A stretch of 64,000 bases of DNA from Hymenobacter psoromatis (GTDB lineage: Bacteria; Bacteroidota; Bacteroidia; Cytophagales; Hymenobacteraceae): the NCBI RefSeq assembly GCF_020012125.1, contig NZ_JAIFAG010000003.1:1-64000 (forward strand), in the 5' to 3' direction. Below, piece by piece: positions 1 to 9,006 of this stretch. Position 1 is the stretch's first letter. Each line of letters opens with the position of its first letter. A program made the position numbers and the translations under genes. The notes beneath the pieces are model-generated. The model saw only the letters and a list, made by a program, of their open reading frames with translations, had not been told where the DNA came from and did not search any database.

Positions 1-1
1 G

Positions 2-85
2 AAGGCTAAGCCAGGGGAGAATGTAGCGGCTGCCACAATGGCGTTGCTCAAGAGTACATTTCCCGCCATTTGGGTCGCTAATTAA
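2..85 (+). CDS. 3' end of an unidentified gene (partial)
   Basis: Reading from base 2 gives 27 in-frame codons, ending VAN, before a TAA stop; the gene begins outside the window. The fragment is too short to assign a family. It could be chance open frame, but it runs from the window edge to the stop without interruption and is followed by an AT-richer intergenic stretch. Confidence 0.35.
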   Translation, partial: KAKPGENVAAATMALLKSTFPAIWVAN

Positions 86-294
86 CTAATAATCAATTTA
101 GTATAAAATAGTATTCCGCCCGATTTACCGGCTTTATACTATTATAAACTATCTAGTACACAACTGATTAAGCGTGCTTTATGAGTGTGCTTCGCATCAG
201 GTTCGTTACCGGCTAACTTTCGGAATACGGACAGCCTTACACCGACCCGACTGTCGAACGTACCTAAGTCCCGGAGCGGTGGTAGCTTGCCGGC

Positions 295-786
295 ATGAAA
301 GAGCTGCTCCTAGCCCTGCTGCTGCCGGCCTACTCGACGCACGCGCAAAGCCTTCCTACCCCCCCAACGCCCACAGAACTGGCCCCACCCGCCGGACAGG
401 AAGCGCCCACGCCCTTTAAGCTCGCCAATGTAATTGTGGTGCATACCCCTGACAGCGCCCGCACTGCGTACCGCAAATTGGCCACCCTGCTACTGGCCCA
501 GGGCTACCAACTCGCAGAGACAGATTCAGCGCAAGGACGGATTACCACCGATTACCATCGCTCGGCCTACCGCCGGATTAAGGTGTCGCTACATTTTGTG
601 ATTATCGCGCAAGCAACCGGGTCCCTCATCGAAGAGCAGGCCATCGGCCAAGTCACGACGGCGGATAGTCGGTTTGGCGTGGAGTGCCGGGGAACGCCGA
701 ACATGCCCATCGCCTGTGCCTGGTCCGAGATGTGGCGCTTGGCCAGCCGCTACCCGGCGGGTTCGCTGGCCTACAAACGGGAGTAG
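295..786 (+). CDS. Hypothetical secreted protein (163 aa)
   Basis: The first 18 residues (MKELLLALLLPAYSTHAQ) are a signal peptide with a likely cleavage after HAQ. A Pro/Thr-rich linker follows (about residues 19-42), then a compact domain of about 115 residues with two Cys near the C-terminus. It is probably periplasmic or exported. I do not recognise the family. It stands alone, with no partner gene close by on the same strand until the RCC1 gene. The ATG at 295 is chosen because the signal peptide starts there; an overlapping frame from 174 has no protein-like features. Confidence 0.6.
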   Translation: MKELLLALLLPAYSTHAQSLPTPPTPTELAPPAGQEAPTPFKLANVIVVHTPDSARTAYRKLATLLLAQGYQLAETDSAQGRITTDYHRSAYRRIKVSLHFVIIAQATGSLIEEQAIGQVTTADSRFGVECRGTPNMPIACAWSEMWRLASRYPAGSLAYKRE

Positions 787-888
787 CCGGCGCGCAGTCA
801 ATCACTACCCGTGCTCGGACGGTAGTGGACGCCGGGATAGCTAGCGGGAAGATAATGCCGCTGATTTTTGCCTACGTGCCAGCCCACT

Positions 889-982
889 AGTTGCTTAATT
901 GTGGTAGCTATGCAACGATGTTGTTGCCGCGATGCAGGGCGGGCAGGAGTTCCCAGTTGCTTAATTGTGGTAGCTATGCAAC
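889..982. repeat. Two 28-bp direct repeats separated by 38 bp
   Basis: The 28-bp unit at 889-916 is repeated without mismatch at 955-982. The unit has short inverted ends (GTTGC and GCAAC) around an AT-rich middle. The spacing resembles a minimal one-spacer CRISPR, but no cas gene is in the window. The pair sits about 80 bp before the RCC1 gene start, so a tandem regulator-binding site is equally possible. Confidence 0.5.
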
Positions 983-1065
983 CCCTGGCCAGGAAAATAG
1001 ACCCAGCTACCTTACCCGGCCTATCCTTAGGGGGTACTAGCGCTCTTTTCTTTAGCTCCTTTCCC

Positions 1066-3498
1066 ATGCGTGGTCTGCCCCACTTTCTGCTCCTGCTGTG
1101 CGCTGGGCTGCTCCTGAGTAGTCGACCACGCTTCGCGCACGCCCAGGCCCGCCAGCCCTGGGTCGCCACCACGGATACCCATACGGCCGTGGTGCACGCC
1201 GACGGTACCCTCTGGAGCTGGGGAATGAACAGCAATGGACAACTGGGGGATGGCACCACGACCGACCACCTGACCCCGGCCCAGGTGGGGACGGACAGCA
1301 CCTGGCAGCGGGTAGCCGTGAGCAGCAGCAATACCTACGCCCTGAAGCGGGATGGCTCGCTCTGGAGTTGGGGAGCGAATAGCAGTGGGCAGCTCGGCAC
1401 GGGTACCACTGGGGCCGACCAGTGCCTGCCTGGGCGGGTGGGAACCGGCCTGGAGTGGGGGAGTGTCACGGCGGGCGAAGGGTTTGCCCTGGCGCTCCAG
1501 CGCGATGGCTCCCTTTGGGCCTGGGGTACCAACTCCGACGGTCAACTCGGGGATGGCTCCACCAGCCCCCGCCCCAGTCCGGGGCGCGTGGTAGGAGCTA
1601 GCTCGTGGCGGCACGTCACGGCGGGGGCCTCCCACGTGGTGGCCATTCAGCAAGACGGTACCCTCTGGCTATGGGGCTATAATGGGCAGGGCCAGTTGGG
1701 CAACGGTCAGCAAACGGGCATTACTCATGGTAACGCGCCTACCGCGGTGCCCCACCAGCTGGGCACGGCGCACACCTGGGTGAGTGGGGCGGCGGGTGCC
1801 TATAACTCGGGGGCGGTGCAGCAGGATGGCACGGTGTGGACGTGGGGCTACGGGTACTTCCTCGGGCCGGGCCTGAGCAGCCAGCTTACGCCCCAACCCG
1901 TGACGCTGCCTGTACCCGCCCGCAGCGTCGGGCTGGGCGCGCGTACGACGCTCGTCGTAGCCTGCGACGGCACCCTCTGGGGCTACGGATATTCGTACTA
2001 CGGGGAACTCGGCGACGGCACCTACTCCCCCCATGATTCCCCCGCCCGACTGACGGCGGGCCACACGTGGACGCAGGTGGTCATGGGGCAACAGCACGCC
2101 GTCGCCCTCCAACCGGACGGCAGCGTCTGGGCCTGGGGAGCGAATGAAGTCGGGGCTCTCGGGCATCCCAGCCTGGCGACGTTTGCCGTCTTTGCCCCCC
2201 GGCAGGCGGAGCCCGCCACTACGTGGGCCAGCGTGAGCACGGGGGATTTCCATACCCTGGCCGTGCAGCGCGACGGCAGCCTCTGGAGCTGGGGGCAGAA
2301 CAGCTGGGGCGAAGCCGGCGATGGCACCACTACCCCCCGCCGTTTGCCCACGCAGGTCGGGACCGCCACCACGTGGCAGCTAGTCGCGGCGGGTAGTTCT
2401 CATTCCCTGGCCCTGCGGCGCGATGGCACGCTCTGGGCCTGGGGCTTCAATAATCGCGGCCAACTGGGTGACGGCACCACCGACTCCCGGGTAACTCCGC
2501 AGCAAGTAGGCGCGGCGACTACGTGGACCAGCGTGGTGGCAGGGAACAGCCATAACGCGGCCCTCCGGCAGGATGGTACGCTCTGGGTGTGGGGAGCCAA
2601 TGAGAAGGGCCAGTTAGGACTCGGGCTGGGGGTAGACCAGCAAAGCCTAACTCCCCAACCCGTGGGAACCGCCCGCTGGCGCAGCGTGGCCGTCGGCGTT
2701 TTCCATACGCTCGCCGTGCGCGCGGATAGTACGCTCTGGGCCTGGGGGGATAACACCTACGGCCAACTCGGGGACGGGACGGCCGGGGGGCAGCGGGCGA
2801 CACCCGTTCAGGTAGGGCAACGGCACGACTGGGTAAGCGTGGGGGCTGGCGGGCGGCACTCGCTGGCTATTCGGAGCGACGGAACGCTGTAGGCGTGGGG
2901 CGACAACAGCACCGCCCAACTCGGCATTGGCCTCCAGTCTACGCGGCGGGTTTCAACCCCTACGCAGGTTGGTACGGCGACAGGCTGGGCCAAGGTCGGG
3001 GGGGGCAATGGCCACAGCGTCGGCTTACAGCGCGATGGCAGCTTGTGGAGCTGGGGCTGGGGCTACCTCAGCCCGTGGACCCGGCTGAATACGTACTATA
3101 GCGTCGTGCCCCAGCTCGTAGCGGCGGGGCAGGTCTGGGCGACTATCGCCTCCGGCTGGGCCACGGTGCTGGCCGTGCGCCAGGATGGCACGCTTTGGGG
3201 CTGGGGGGAGAATGCGACCGGTGCCTTGGGCACGCCCTCCTATGCGCTGGAGCCGCTGCTGATTCAAGCTGGCAGCGGCCTACAGCTGGACCGCTTCCGC
3301 GTTTATCCGAATCCCACGCACGGACCAGTGACCATTGTCTCGCCGGGCTGTAGTGCCCCGCTAGTACTTTTCGACCTGACGGGGCGGCAAGTGCGCTCCC
3401 TACCCCCCTGCACCACAACGCTGGAGGTGCAAGGGCTGGCCAGCGGGATATACCTGCTGCGGCAGGGCACGGCAGTAACGCGATTGGCAATCGAATAA
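1066..3498 (+). pseudogene. RCC1-repeat surface protein with T9SS sorting domain, broken by one stop codon
   Basis: The ATG at 1066 begins a signal peptide (MRGLPHFLLLLCAG..., cleavage near AHAQA). About ten RCC1 repeats follow, each with a core such as LWSWGxNxxGQLGDGT, which fold as a beta-propeller. At 2890-2892 a TAG replaces the invariant Trp codon of the LWAWGDN motif. The same frame then continues for about 200 codons: two more repeats, then a C-terminal type IX secretion sorting domain (about 3286-3498, with RVYPNPTHG and GIYLLRQG). The product of the first part would be a propeller that cannot be exported or anchored by T9SS. An upstream in-frame extension to 868 runs through the direct repeats and is not likely translated. 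This is a recent loss or a sequencing error. Confidence 0.8.
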
Positions 3499-3500
3499 AC

Positions 3501-3540
3501 GAGGACCCCGGGCCACGGAGTTGGCCGTGCGGACGTCCTC
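3501..3540. terminator. Hairpin downstream of the RCC1 gene
   Basis: GAGGAC at 3501 pairs with GTCCTC ending at 3540, with an inner CACGG/CCGTG stem. It lies just after the stop of the RCC1 gene. No T-run follows, so it is only a possible terminator. Confidence 0.35.
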
Positions 3541-3651
3541 AGCTAACGAGTTGATTAATAAGGCCCCATTCATCTGGGGGAGGTGGCCACCACAACTAGG
3601 CCTTCTTATAGCAGCGAGGGAGTAAAATGAACTGTGTTCAAAAGCAAGCCT

Positions 3652-4629
3652 TCAGGCAGAAATTCTTGCAAAATCGGGTTGATAGGGGATGCCAGATTTG
3701 ACGATGGCACAGGCCTGCTTCAGCAATTTGTTACACACGGCAATTAAGGCCAGCTTCCCATTCTTGCCTTTCGCTACGAGGCGGTCATAAAGTGCTTTAC
3801 AGGCCGCATTGGCCTTTTTAGCAGAGAAACTGCACATAAACAGCTTACTGCGAATCAGTCCGCCGCCCATGCGCGTGATGCGGGACTTGCCGCGCACACT
3901 CGTGCCCGAGCTGTACTCGCGGGGACAAAGACCTGCTTTCGCGGTTAGCTGCCGGTAGGTCTCTACTTGTGCAAAGCCTTTAGCAAAGAGTAGCAACATC
4001 GCGGCCGTTTTGCGTCCAATGCCTGGAATAGAGCATAGTAAAGGCATCTCCCGAGCGTAGTGTCGTTCCAATAAGCCGACTAGCTCCTGCTCCAGCTCCT
4101 GAATCTGCCCCTCCATCCGGCTGAGCGCCTGGCGCAGGTGCTGCTCGGCTTTCGCACTCACCACCGGGTGCTGCTGCAAGGCTTCCAAAGAGTTAAGCGT
4201 CATCGTCTTTTGCCGAATCAGTTGTTCGCTCACTTGTTCCAGCTGCCGGCATTCGACGAGCACGGCATCATCTGGCTGCCAAGGCATAGCCCGCTGTTGT
4301 TGGCCGTAGCGTAACAACCACTGCGCATCTTTGCGGTCGCTTTTGCCCTTGCCCAGGTGCATCTGAATAAAGCGTCTGACAACCAGTGGATTGACAACGG
4401 CCACCTGCGCGCCTTGCTCGACTAGGTGGTAGGCCAAAGCCAGGTAATAGGAGCCGGTGGCTTCCATCACGTATAAGCACTCCACCCCACACCGGCGCAC
4501 GAGTTGCTCAAAGCCAGCTTTCGAATTGCTCACTTCTGTGTGCTGCAGCCGCGTTTGCTGGGAATAGCACACGGCCAGGGTGGCTTTACTCACATCAATA
4601 CCCACTACATTCAAGATAACTTCCATCAT
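3652..4629 (-). CDS. IS110-family transposase (DEDD recombinase)
   Basis: This 325-aa protein catalyses transposition without a DDE fold. The N-terminal RuvC-like DEDD domain shows GIDVSKATLAV (first Asp), VMEATGSYY (Glu) and SDRKDAQWLL (last acidic pair). The C-terminal Transposase_20 domain shows SIPGIGRKTAA and then the RGKSRITRMGGG region with the Ser nucleophile area. The length is typical for the family and the frame is intact. Two ATG codons lie at the start (4629 and 4626). A decayed paralogue with two stop codons lies at 48735-49712, and a more distant intact one at 47720-48706. Confidence 0.93.
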   Translation of the reverse strand: MMEVILNVVGIDVSKATLAVCYSQQTRLQHTEVSNSKAGFEQLVRRCGVECLYVMEATGSYYLALAYHLVEQGAQVAVVNPLVVRRFIQMHLGKGKSDRKDAQWLLRYGQQQRAMPWQPDDAVLVECRQLEQVSEQLIRQKTMTLNSLEALQQHPVVSAKAEQHLRQALSRMEGQIQELEQELVGLLERHYAREMPLLCSIPGIGRKTAAMLLLFAKGFAQVETYRQLTAKAGLCPREYSSGTSVRGKSRITRMGGGLIRSKLFMCSFSAKKANAACKALYDRLVAKGKNGKLALIAVCNKLLKQACAIVKSGIPYQPDFARISA

Positions 4630-4639
4630 ACAAACGATT

Positions 4640-4800
4640 TAAGTGACTAAAATATGTTCGGACAGTGATTTCCAGGGAGCTATTTTCAATCCTAATACAG
4701 GCTCTCAGGCCTTATGGAACTGTCCAACGTCGCCCAAGAACAGGGAGGGGATTCTCATTTTAGACGGGCTGCAAATAGGCCCTTTACTGTAATCGACCTT
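4640..4800 (-). ncRNA. Candidate bridge RNA of IS110 element A
   Basis: The non-coding stretch upstream of the transposase is strongly conserved with the same position of element B (49755-49900). Both contain CCTAATACAGGCTCT, TGGAACTGTCCAA and ACGGGCT in the same order, while the flanks differ. IS110-family elements are known to encode a structured bridge RNA here that pairs with donor and target DNA. The exact ends and fold are not determined. Confidence 0.45.
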
Positions 4801-5102
4801 ACTCCTCCCTGTCACTGTCAGCGCCTGAATGTAAGCCCGCTGCAAACATAGGATTACTGTAAGCCGTTTCAAGCGAGGGCCAGAAAGCCGTAACTTATTG
4901 ACCCTTTACGTTTTGCGTCCTATTGAACCAATTGGCTCAGTAGGACGGGTTCAGAAAGGCAGTCCAAAAAGGCACAGCCACTTGGTTTATTGAACCTAAC
5001 TTTTTGAACCGTGCGGGAATCAGACCTAGCTAGAAACCAATTGCATATTATATCCGATATGTTCTTAGCGTAAGTTTAGCCCCTTTCTGCTATAAGAAGG
5101 CC

Positions 5103-5576
5103 TTGCTACCCACGCCCGAGAATCTGGCCGCCGCCGGCAAGCAGGCCGCCGCCCGCATCGAGGCGGCTATTACGGCCGGTACCCAGGCCGGGACGCAGCA
5201 GGTTATGGCCAGCGTGCAGGAGAGTACGCGCCAACTCACGGCCGCCGCCGCTGCCTTAACCAAAGCCGCGGAGTCCGTGCCCCGGTCGGTGCCGGTGGAT
5301 TTTTTGCAAGGCTGGCGCTGGCCTACGGGCTTAGCGTTAGGGCCGGTGCTGCTCGTGCTGTTGGGCTTGTGGATAGGCGGCGCTTTTTCGGGCGTTTCTC
5401 AAGTGAAATATGACTCGCAACGAGCAGTAGCCCAAGAGTTAGCCGACGAGCGAAACTTCTACCAAACGCAAATCGATGCGTTTGGTAAAGACATGAAATC
5501 TAACCCGGAAACCCGCAAGGTGGTGAAGTCTTATTTTCCTAAGTATGTGCCACTTCCCCCGGCCGAAGCGAAGTAG
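5103..5576 (+). CDS. Small single-pass membrane protein, possibly 5'-truncated
   Basis: The frame starts at a TTG (5103) and encodes 157 aa. Residues 1-65 are Ala/Gln/Thr-rich and probably helical. Residues about 76-96 form one membrane helix (GLALGPVLLVLLGLWIGGAF). A charged tail follows with PETRKVVKSYFPKY. This layout resembles plasmid or mobilisation-region membrane proteins, but I do not recognise a named family. No ATG is available, and the start overlaps the right 17-bp inverted repeat, so the true N-terminus may have been removed by the upstream insertion. Confidence 0.5.
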   Translation: MLPTPENLAAAGKQAAARIEAAITAGTQAGTQQVMASVQESTRQLTAAAAALTKAAESVPRSVPVDFLQGWRWPTGLALGPVLLVLLGLWIGGAFSGVSQVKYDSQRAVAQELADERNFYQTQIDAFGKDMKSNPETRKVVKSYFPKYVPLPPAEAK

Positions 5577-5683
5577 CTCATCGCGTAAGAGGGAGACCCA
5601 GTTTAGCACTTTCGCGTGCTCCGCGTTCCTAGCCCAGCATTCCGAGAACTACATTTAAGCGTTTTTACCTTTCTGCTCCCTTT

Positions 5684-6232
5684 ATGAAGAAGCATATCAA
5701 GTTTACGCTTATCCTGACTGGTATTCTGCTAACTCGGGCTTACGATGCGTATTGTACCGCTCTGTTTACGCCCGACTTGAAGCGAGAAGCAAATCCTCTT
5801 GCCTCTGTTTTCCATATCCAATGGGGTGGTTTACTGCTTATCATCGGTTGCGTGCTAGTCTACGTTGGTTACGCGCTGTATATAAACATATACAAAAAAA
5901 TAAACCTGTTTCCCGCTCAAAAGCAGCTGTCTTTTGGGCAATTCGTGGTTCAGGCACTCTATGGACCAGGAGAACGGTGGACAGCCTTTCTCTATAAGCT
6001 TCCAGCGGATAAGCAAAAGATGCACTACGTTTTCGGGTACATCTTATCCTATGGCTTACTATGGACCGGGCTTGTGACCACCATGATGTGGTTGTTAATC
6101 AATCATACTGCCACGTACTACACACAGTACTACAGCTATAAGGGGATTGTAAGTCTTGTTTTAGGAGGGGTAGTGGGAGTTGCCTACTATTACTTTAACC
6201 AGCTGTATACTGCTTATAAAGCAATAGAATAG
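5684..6232 (+). CDS. Hypothetical polytopic membrane protein (182 aa)
   Basis: Four hydrophobic segments are visible at about residues 5-25, 46-68, 115-140 and 153-172, joined by short charged loops. It is an inner-membrane protein of unknown function. The second segment is preceded by the helix-breaking motif KREANPLAS. The gene is AT-richer than its GC-rich neighbours, which suggests acquisition. The stop codon lies 3 bp before a MITE-like element, so any native terminator has been displaced. Confidence 0.6.
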   Translation: MKKHIKFTLILTGILLTRAYDAYCTALFTPDLKREANPLASVFHIQWGGLLLIIGCVLVYVGYALYINIYKKINLFPAQKQLSFGQFVVQALYGPGERWTAFLYKLPADKQKMHYVFGYILSYGLLWTGLVTTMMWLLINHTATYYTQYYSYKGIVSLVLGGVVGVAYYYFNQLYTAYKAIE

Positions 6233-6235
6233 TAG

Positions 6236-6430
6236 TATTTTACATACTGCAAACGACCGTGGCTGTTGCAGAACGTTGTTTAGATCTATAGGCGAGGTTA
6301 TTAGTGGCCAAACAACGCCGTGAATCGTCTATCTGGCCACTTTATTTAGGCTCCCGCCATCCATTCAACCTGTTCCTAAGCGAGACGGGGAGTTCTGCAA
6401 CGGCCACGACCGTTTACAATACGTAAAATA
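6236..6430. mobile_element. MITE-like element with 39-bp imperfect inverted repeats
   Basis: The left arm (6236-6274, starting TATTTTAC and containing GTTGCAGAAC) matches the reverse complement of the right arm (6392-6430) with only a few mismatches. The 117-bp core has no open frame but contains a further AGTGGCC/GGCCACT stem. It has no transposase; an autonomous partner is not in the window. Confidence 0.7.
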
Positions 6431-6546
6431 GTTTGTTATCTCATTTGAACCACTGTTTCCGTTTTGTTTCTGGGCAACCACGCTTCCCTTTTCTGCATCT
6501 GGCGACTGCTCTCAATTGCTGAAGCTACCTCCAACAGCTGATTGCT

Positions 6547-7548
6547 ATGTCCTATCAAAAAAAGCTACAGATGAGATTATTGGTCTTGCCACTCTTTTTT
6601 GCCGCGAGCAGCTTGTTTGCTCAAACCAGCACGCCAGACGTTCAGCCTTCGAAGGAAGTGGTGCAGTACCTGAATGAATTCCAACACATAATAAAGCAGA
6701 ACGCGCTGTATGCTGACTCCATTAACTGGGGTCAGTTGAGCCGTGAAGTCACGGAAAAATCACGGGGTCTGGCAACTGTCGAGGATTGTAAGCCCGTCAT
6801 CGACCATATCCTGCGAACGCTCCGAAACGCGGGGGACAAGCATTCTTTTTTCATACCGAAGGAAAAGGCCACCAGTCAGAATTCTGCCAGCTATGAGGCC
6901 AAGCAAGCCGAAAGCCAGTACTTGGGAAATGACATCGGGTACCTCAAAATTCCGGCACTCAGCTCGATGAATTCCTCCGTAGGGCAGAACTTCTCTCAAG
7001 GCATACGCCGCCAGATGGAAGCGTTGGAAACCCAACACAACCTAACGGGGTGGGTGGTCGACCTGCGGCATAATACGGGCGGGAATATGCACCCCATGAT
7101 TAATGGGCTTCAGCCACTCATCGGAGAGGGAATTTATGGCTACTTTATTTTCCCCAGGCGTACGATTAAGAAGACAATTCCGCTGTACGTCTGGAGTGGT
7201 AAGGGAAAGGAACAGCCAGCAGTTAAAGCGGCTAAAACGCAGCAAAGGGTAGCCGTTCTTATCGACTCGCTGACAGCAAGTAGCGGCGAGATGGTTGCCC
7301 TATCCTTTAAAGGGCGAAGCAATGTGAAATTCTTTGGTCAGCCTTCGGCAGGATATACGACCACAAATCAAGACTTTAGGCTTTCGGATGGAGCATATCT
7401 TTTGCTAGCAACAGGCTATATGGCGGATAAAAACCGGAACACGTATTTGCCCAACATCGCCCCGGATGTGGTCGTGGAGTACGCGCCAGCCAATACCCAA
7501 GATAAGACGATAGAAGCCGCTAGAAAGTGGTTACTGGAGGCTAAGTAG
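6547..7548 (+). CDS. S41-family (C-terminal processing-type) peptidase
   Basis: A signal peptide (about residues 9-25, FFAASSLFAQ) directs the enzyme to the periplasm. An N-terminal helical region resembling the tricorn/IRBP cap precedes the core. The S41 core shows WVVDLRHNTGGNM (about residues 157-169) and the nucleophile motif LTASSGEM (Ser245/Ser246). No PDZ domain is visible. At 333 aa it is a short, single-domain member of the family. Substrate unknown. The ATG at 6547 is used; 6571 would shorten the signal peptide by eight residues. It stands alone between two non-coding repeats. Confidence 0.85.
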   Translation: MSYQKKLQMRLLVLPLFFAASSLFAQTSTPDVQPSKEVVQYLNEFQHIIKQNALYADSINWGQLSREVTEKSRGLATVEDCKPVIDHILRTLRNAGDKHSFFIPKEKATSQNSASYEAKQAESQYLGNDIGYLKIPALSSMNSSVGQNFSQGIRRQMEALETQHNLTGWVVDLRHNTGGNMHPMINGLQPLIGEGIYGYFIFPRRTIKKTIPLYVWSGKGKEQPAVKAAKTQQRVAVLIDSLTASSGEMVALSFKGRSNVKFFGQPSAGYTTTNQDFRLSDGAYLLLATGYMADKNRNTYLPNIAPDVVVEYAPANTQDKTIEAARKWLLEAK

Positions 7549-7573
7549 CGTTTCTGCTTTACTCCTCCTTTCG

Positions 7574-8027
7574 GTAAACGCCTAACAACTGGCCGGCGCC
7601 AGGTGCCAATTGGCCCTTTTAGCATGGAATGAGTTTAAGAAACCGGTCTACGATTCGAAGTTTACGAAACGCGCCAAGTAGATGAGTTTCGTAAACGCCC
7701 ACATTGAAGCCCGGTTCCAGCCAAAGTACCACAATTTGAGGACTGAGGAAGTAGGGGCCAAAACCACCATTTTCCCAAGAGTTGTCTGGGAACACCGCTT
7801 ATGTTAAGAAATAAAACCCAGAAAGGCAACGGAGTAATGGTACTTCCCCACTGCCCCTAAAATCCTGTTTGCCCAGGCCTGGGAAAGCACCTGGTGGCGA
7901 GTTTACGAAACTCATCCCTTCGGCGAGTTTCGTAAACTTTGAATCGTAGACGAGTTTCTTAAACTCGCCCAGCCCGGCAGGGGCCCACTGGCACCTGGCG
8001 CTGGGCAACTGTGAGGGGTTTACACAA
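7574..8027. repeat. Palindromic repeat, copy A (two inverted arms, about 130 bp each)
   Basis: The left arm (7574-7705) is repeated, inverted, as the right arm (7895-8027). Each arm contains 15-bp pseudopalindromes such as GAGTTTCGTAAACTC and the related AAGTTTACGAAACTC, plus a GCGCCAGGTGCC block. About 190 bp of middle sequence has no convincing gene. A second, differently rearranged copy lies at 12285-12860. A minus-strand frame at 7799-8008 reads through the right arm but looks like an artefact. Confidence 0.65.
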
Positions 8028-8056
8028 AGGAGCGGATGCTCGTAGTACCTGCTCCT

Positions 8057-8323
8057 TTAATTTTTCGATGGGGCAAATGGGGGGAGGTCCTTGGTGCGCA
8101 TCATGAGGGCGTCAGCGGGGCGTCCGGAGTGACGAAAGGCAGCGGTGTCTATTTTTATGGCCGACATCGACCCGGTGCGCGGGGACGCGGCGTCCCTGTT
8201 AGGGGGAGCAACTCCCTTCCGCGGGGCAGTAGTAGGGGCAGGCGTTGGCGTTGTTTGGGCGGAAGCAGGACCGCCTAGGGCCACGAGCGTCAGGCCAAAT
8301 AGGAAAAGGGAGTTGGGTGTCAT
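8057..8323 (-). CDS. Small secreted Pro/Thr-rich protein (88 aa)
   Basis: The ATG at 8323 begins a clean signal peptide (MTPNSLFLFGLTLVALGG, cleavage near ASAQ). The rest is low-complexity, rich in Pro, Thr, Ala and Arg, ending PPFAPSKN. No family is recognised. A longer frame from 8383 adds 20 residues in front of the signal peptide and is less likely. The gene points toward palindromic repeat A. Confidence 0.5.
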   Translation of the reverse strand: MTPNSLFLFGLTLVALGGPASAQTTPTPAPTTAPRKGVAPPNRDAASPRTGSMSAIKIDTAAFRHSGRPADALMMRTKDLPPFAPSKN

Positions 8324-8457
8324 AACCAGGAAAAAGGGGAAAGGGGAAGGTACTGACCAGGAGTTGGATGGACGTTCAGTCAACTGGTAGTTTAAACAGC
8401 CACCGGCTTTCAGACAGGGTTGGACAAGGACCCGCTAGCGGCCCTGCTGGTGTTCTT

Positions 8458-8492
8458 GTCACGTTTTCCAAACGAACCTAGTGAAATGTGAC
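8458..8492. promoter_or_regulatory. Palindromic operator-like site 1
   Basis: GTCAC at 8458 and GTGAC ending at 8492 bracket an AAACG-rich core. It is a degenerate relative of the near-perfect palindrome at 11801-11836 and of the site at 30863-30896. It lies about 110 bp before the gene at 8606. Confidence 0.4.
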
Positions 8493-8605
8493 GAACTTCC
8501 CTTAGTGCTTCGGTAGCTCAGAACAGCTTCAACAACTGCGCGTAGGCACCTTGGCCGCTTTTCTACTATCTTGCACTCATCCACTGATTCTTAACCACCT
8601 ATCTG

Positions 8606-8992
8606 ATGCGCATTCTCCCCTTTGGCTTGCTGCTGGGCGCGGTTGGGCTACTCGGTACCAGTGCCCGCTTCCCCATCTTTCCAAATCCCTATGCCTACGC
8701 GCGGCCTGGCGAGGCAACCCTGGTGAATGGGCAGCACCTGACGGGGCGCTTCTACTATCAGACCCAGGACTTCGACTCGGAAACGGGGCGCGAAACGTAT
8801 CGCCTCTACTTCTACGGGCACGGGGCTGGGAGCCGACGGGCGGTGGCGGTGGATAGTATTCAATCCTTACAGCTAAGCGGGCGCACCGACCCCACCAAAA
8901 CGCTGGTCCTCGTCCGCTCCCAACAGCAACTCGTGGTAGCTGCCACTCGTCCGGCGCAGCCCCTGACCTACGCTCTATTTTCCCGGCTCTGA
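8606..8992 (+). CDS. Hypothetical secreted protein (128 aa)
   Basis: The N-terminus (MRILPFGLLLGAVGLLGTSA) is a signal peptide. The mature part alternates short beta-strand-like segments (RFYYQTQDF, YRLYFYGHG, TLVLVRSQQQLVVAA). No Cys and no known domain are visible. An ISAs1 element is inserted 14 bp after its stop codon, so the native downstream region is displaced past 10250. A related palindromic site lies upstream, as it does before the gene at 11887. Confidence 0.6.
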   Translation: MRILPFGLLLGAVGLLGTSARFPIFPNPYAYARPGEATLVNGQHLTGRFYYQTQDFDSETGRETYRLYFYGHGAGSRRAVAVDSIQSLQLSGRTDPTKTLVLVRSQQQLVVAATRPAQPLTYALFSRL

Positions 8993-9006
8993 TTCCGGGT
9001 ACAGCG

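Larger units (their letters stand above)
3631..4860 (-). mobile_element. IS110-family element A (intact)
   Basis: The element has no terminal inverted repeats, as is normal for IS110. Its limits are inferred by comparison with the related copy at 48.7-49.9 kb. Both share an ATGAACTGTGTT end after the transposase and an ATAGGAT(T)ACTGT end before it, and the pentamer ACTGT occurs at both limits (3631-3635 and 4856-4860). The gene occupies one side; about 230 bp of conserved non-coding DNA lies upstream of it. Confidence 0.65.
3598..5103. repeat. 17-bp inverted repeats flanking an IS110-interrupted segment
   Basis: AGGCCTTCTTATAGCAG at 3598-3614 is repeated as its exact reverse complement at 5087-5103. 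Removing the IS110 element inside leaves about 280 bp with perfect 17-bp ends, a size similar to the other MITE-like elements in this window. The right-hand segment (4861-5086) holds no gene; it has three copies of TTGAACC and one inverted copy. Confidence 0.45.

Noticed and set aside
889..982. Calling the repeat pair a CRISPR array
   Set aside because: Only two repeats and no cas gene; kept as a repeat and a finding.
868..1065. N-terminal extension of the RCC1 protein
   Set aside because: It would translate the two 28-bp repeats (giving CLIVVAMQ twice) in front of a normal signal peptide; the ATG at 1066 is the better start.
7799..8008. 69-aa minus-strand frame with FKKLVYDSKFTKL
   Set aside because: It runs through an arm of the palindromic repeat and is not preserved in copy B or in the other arm.
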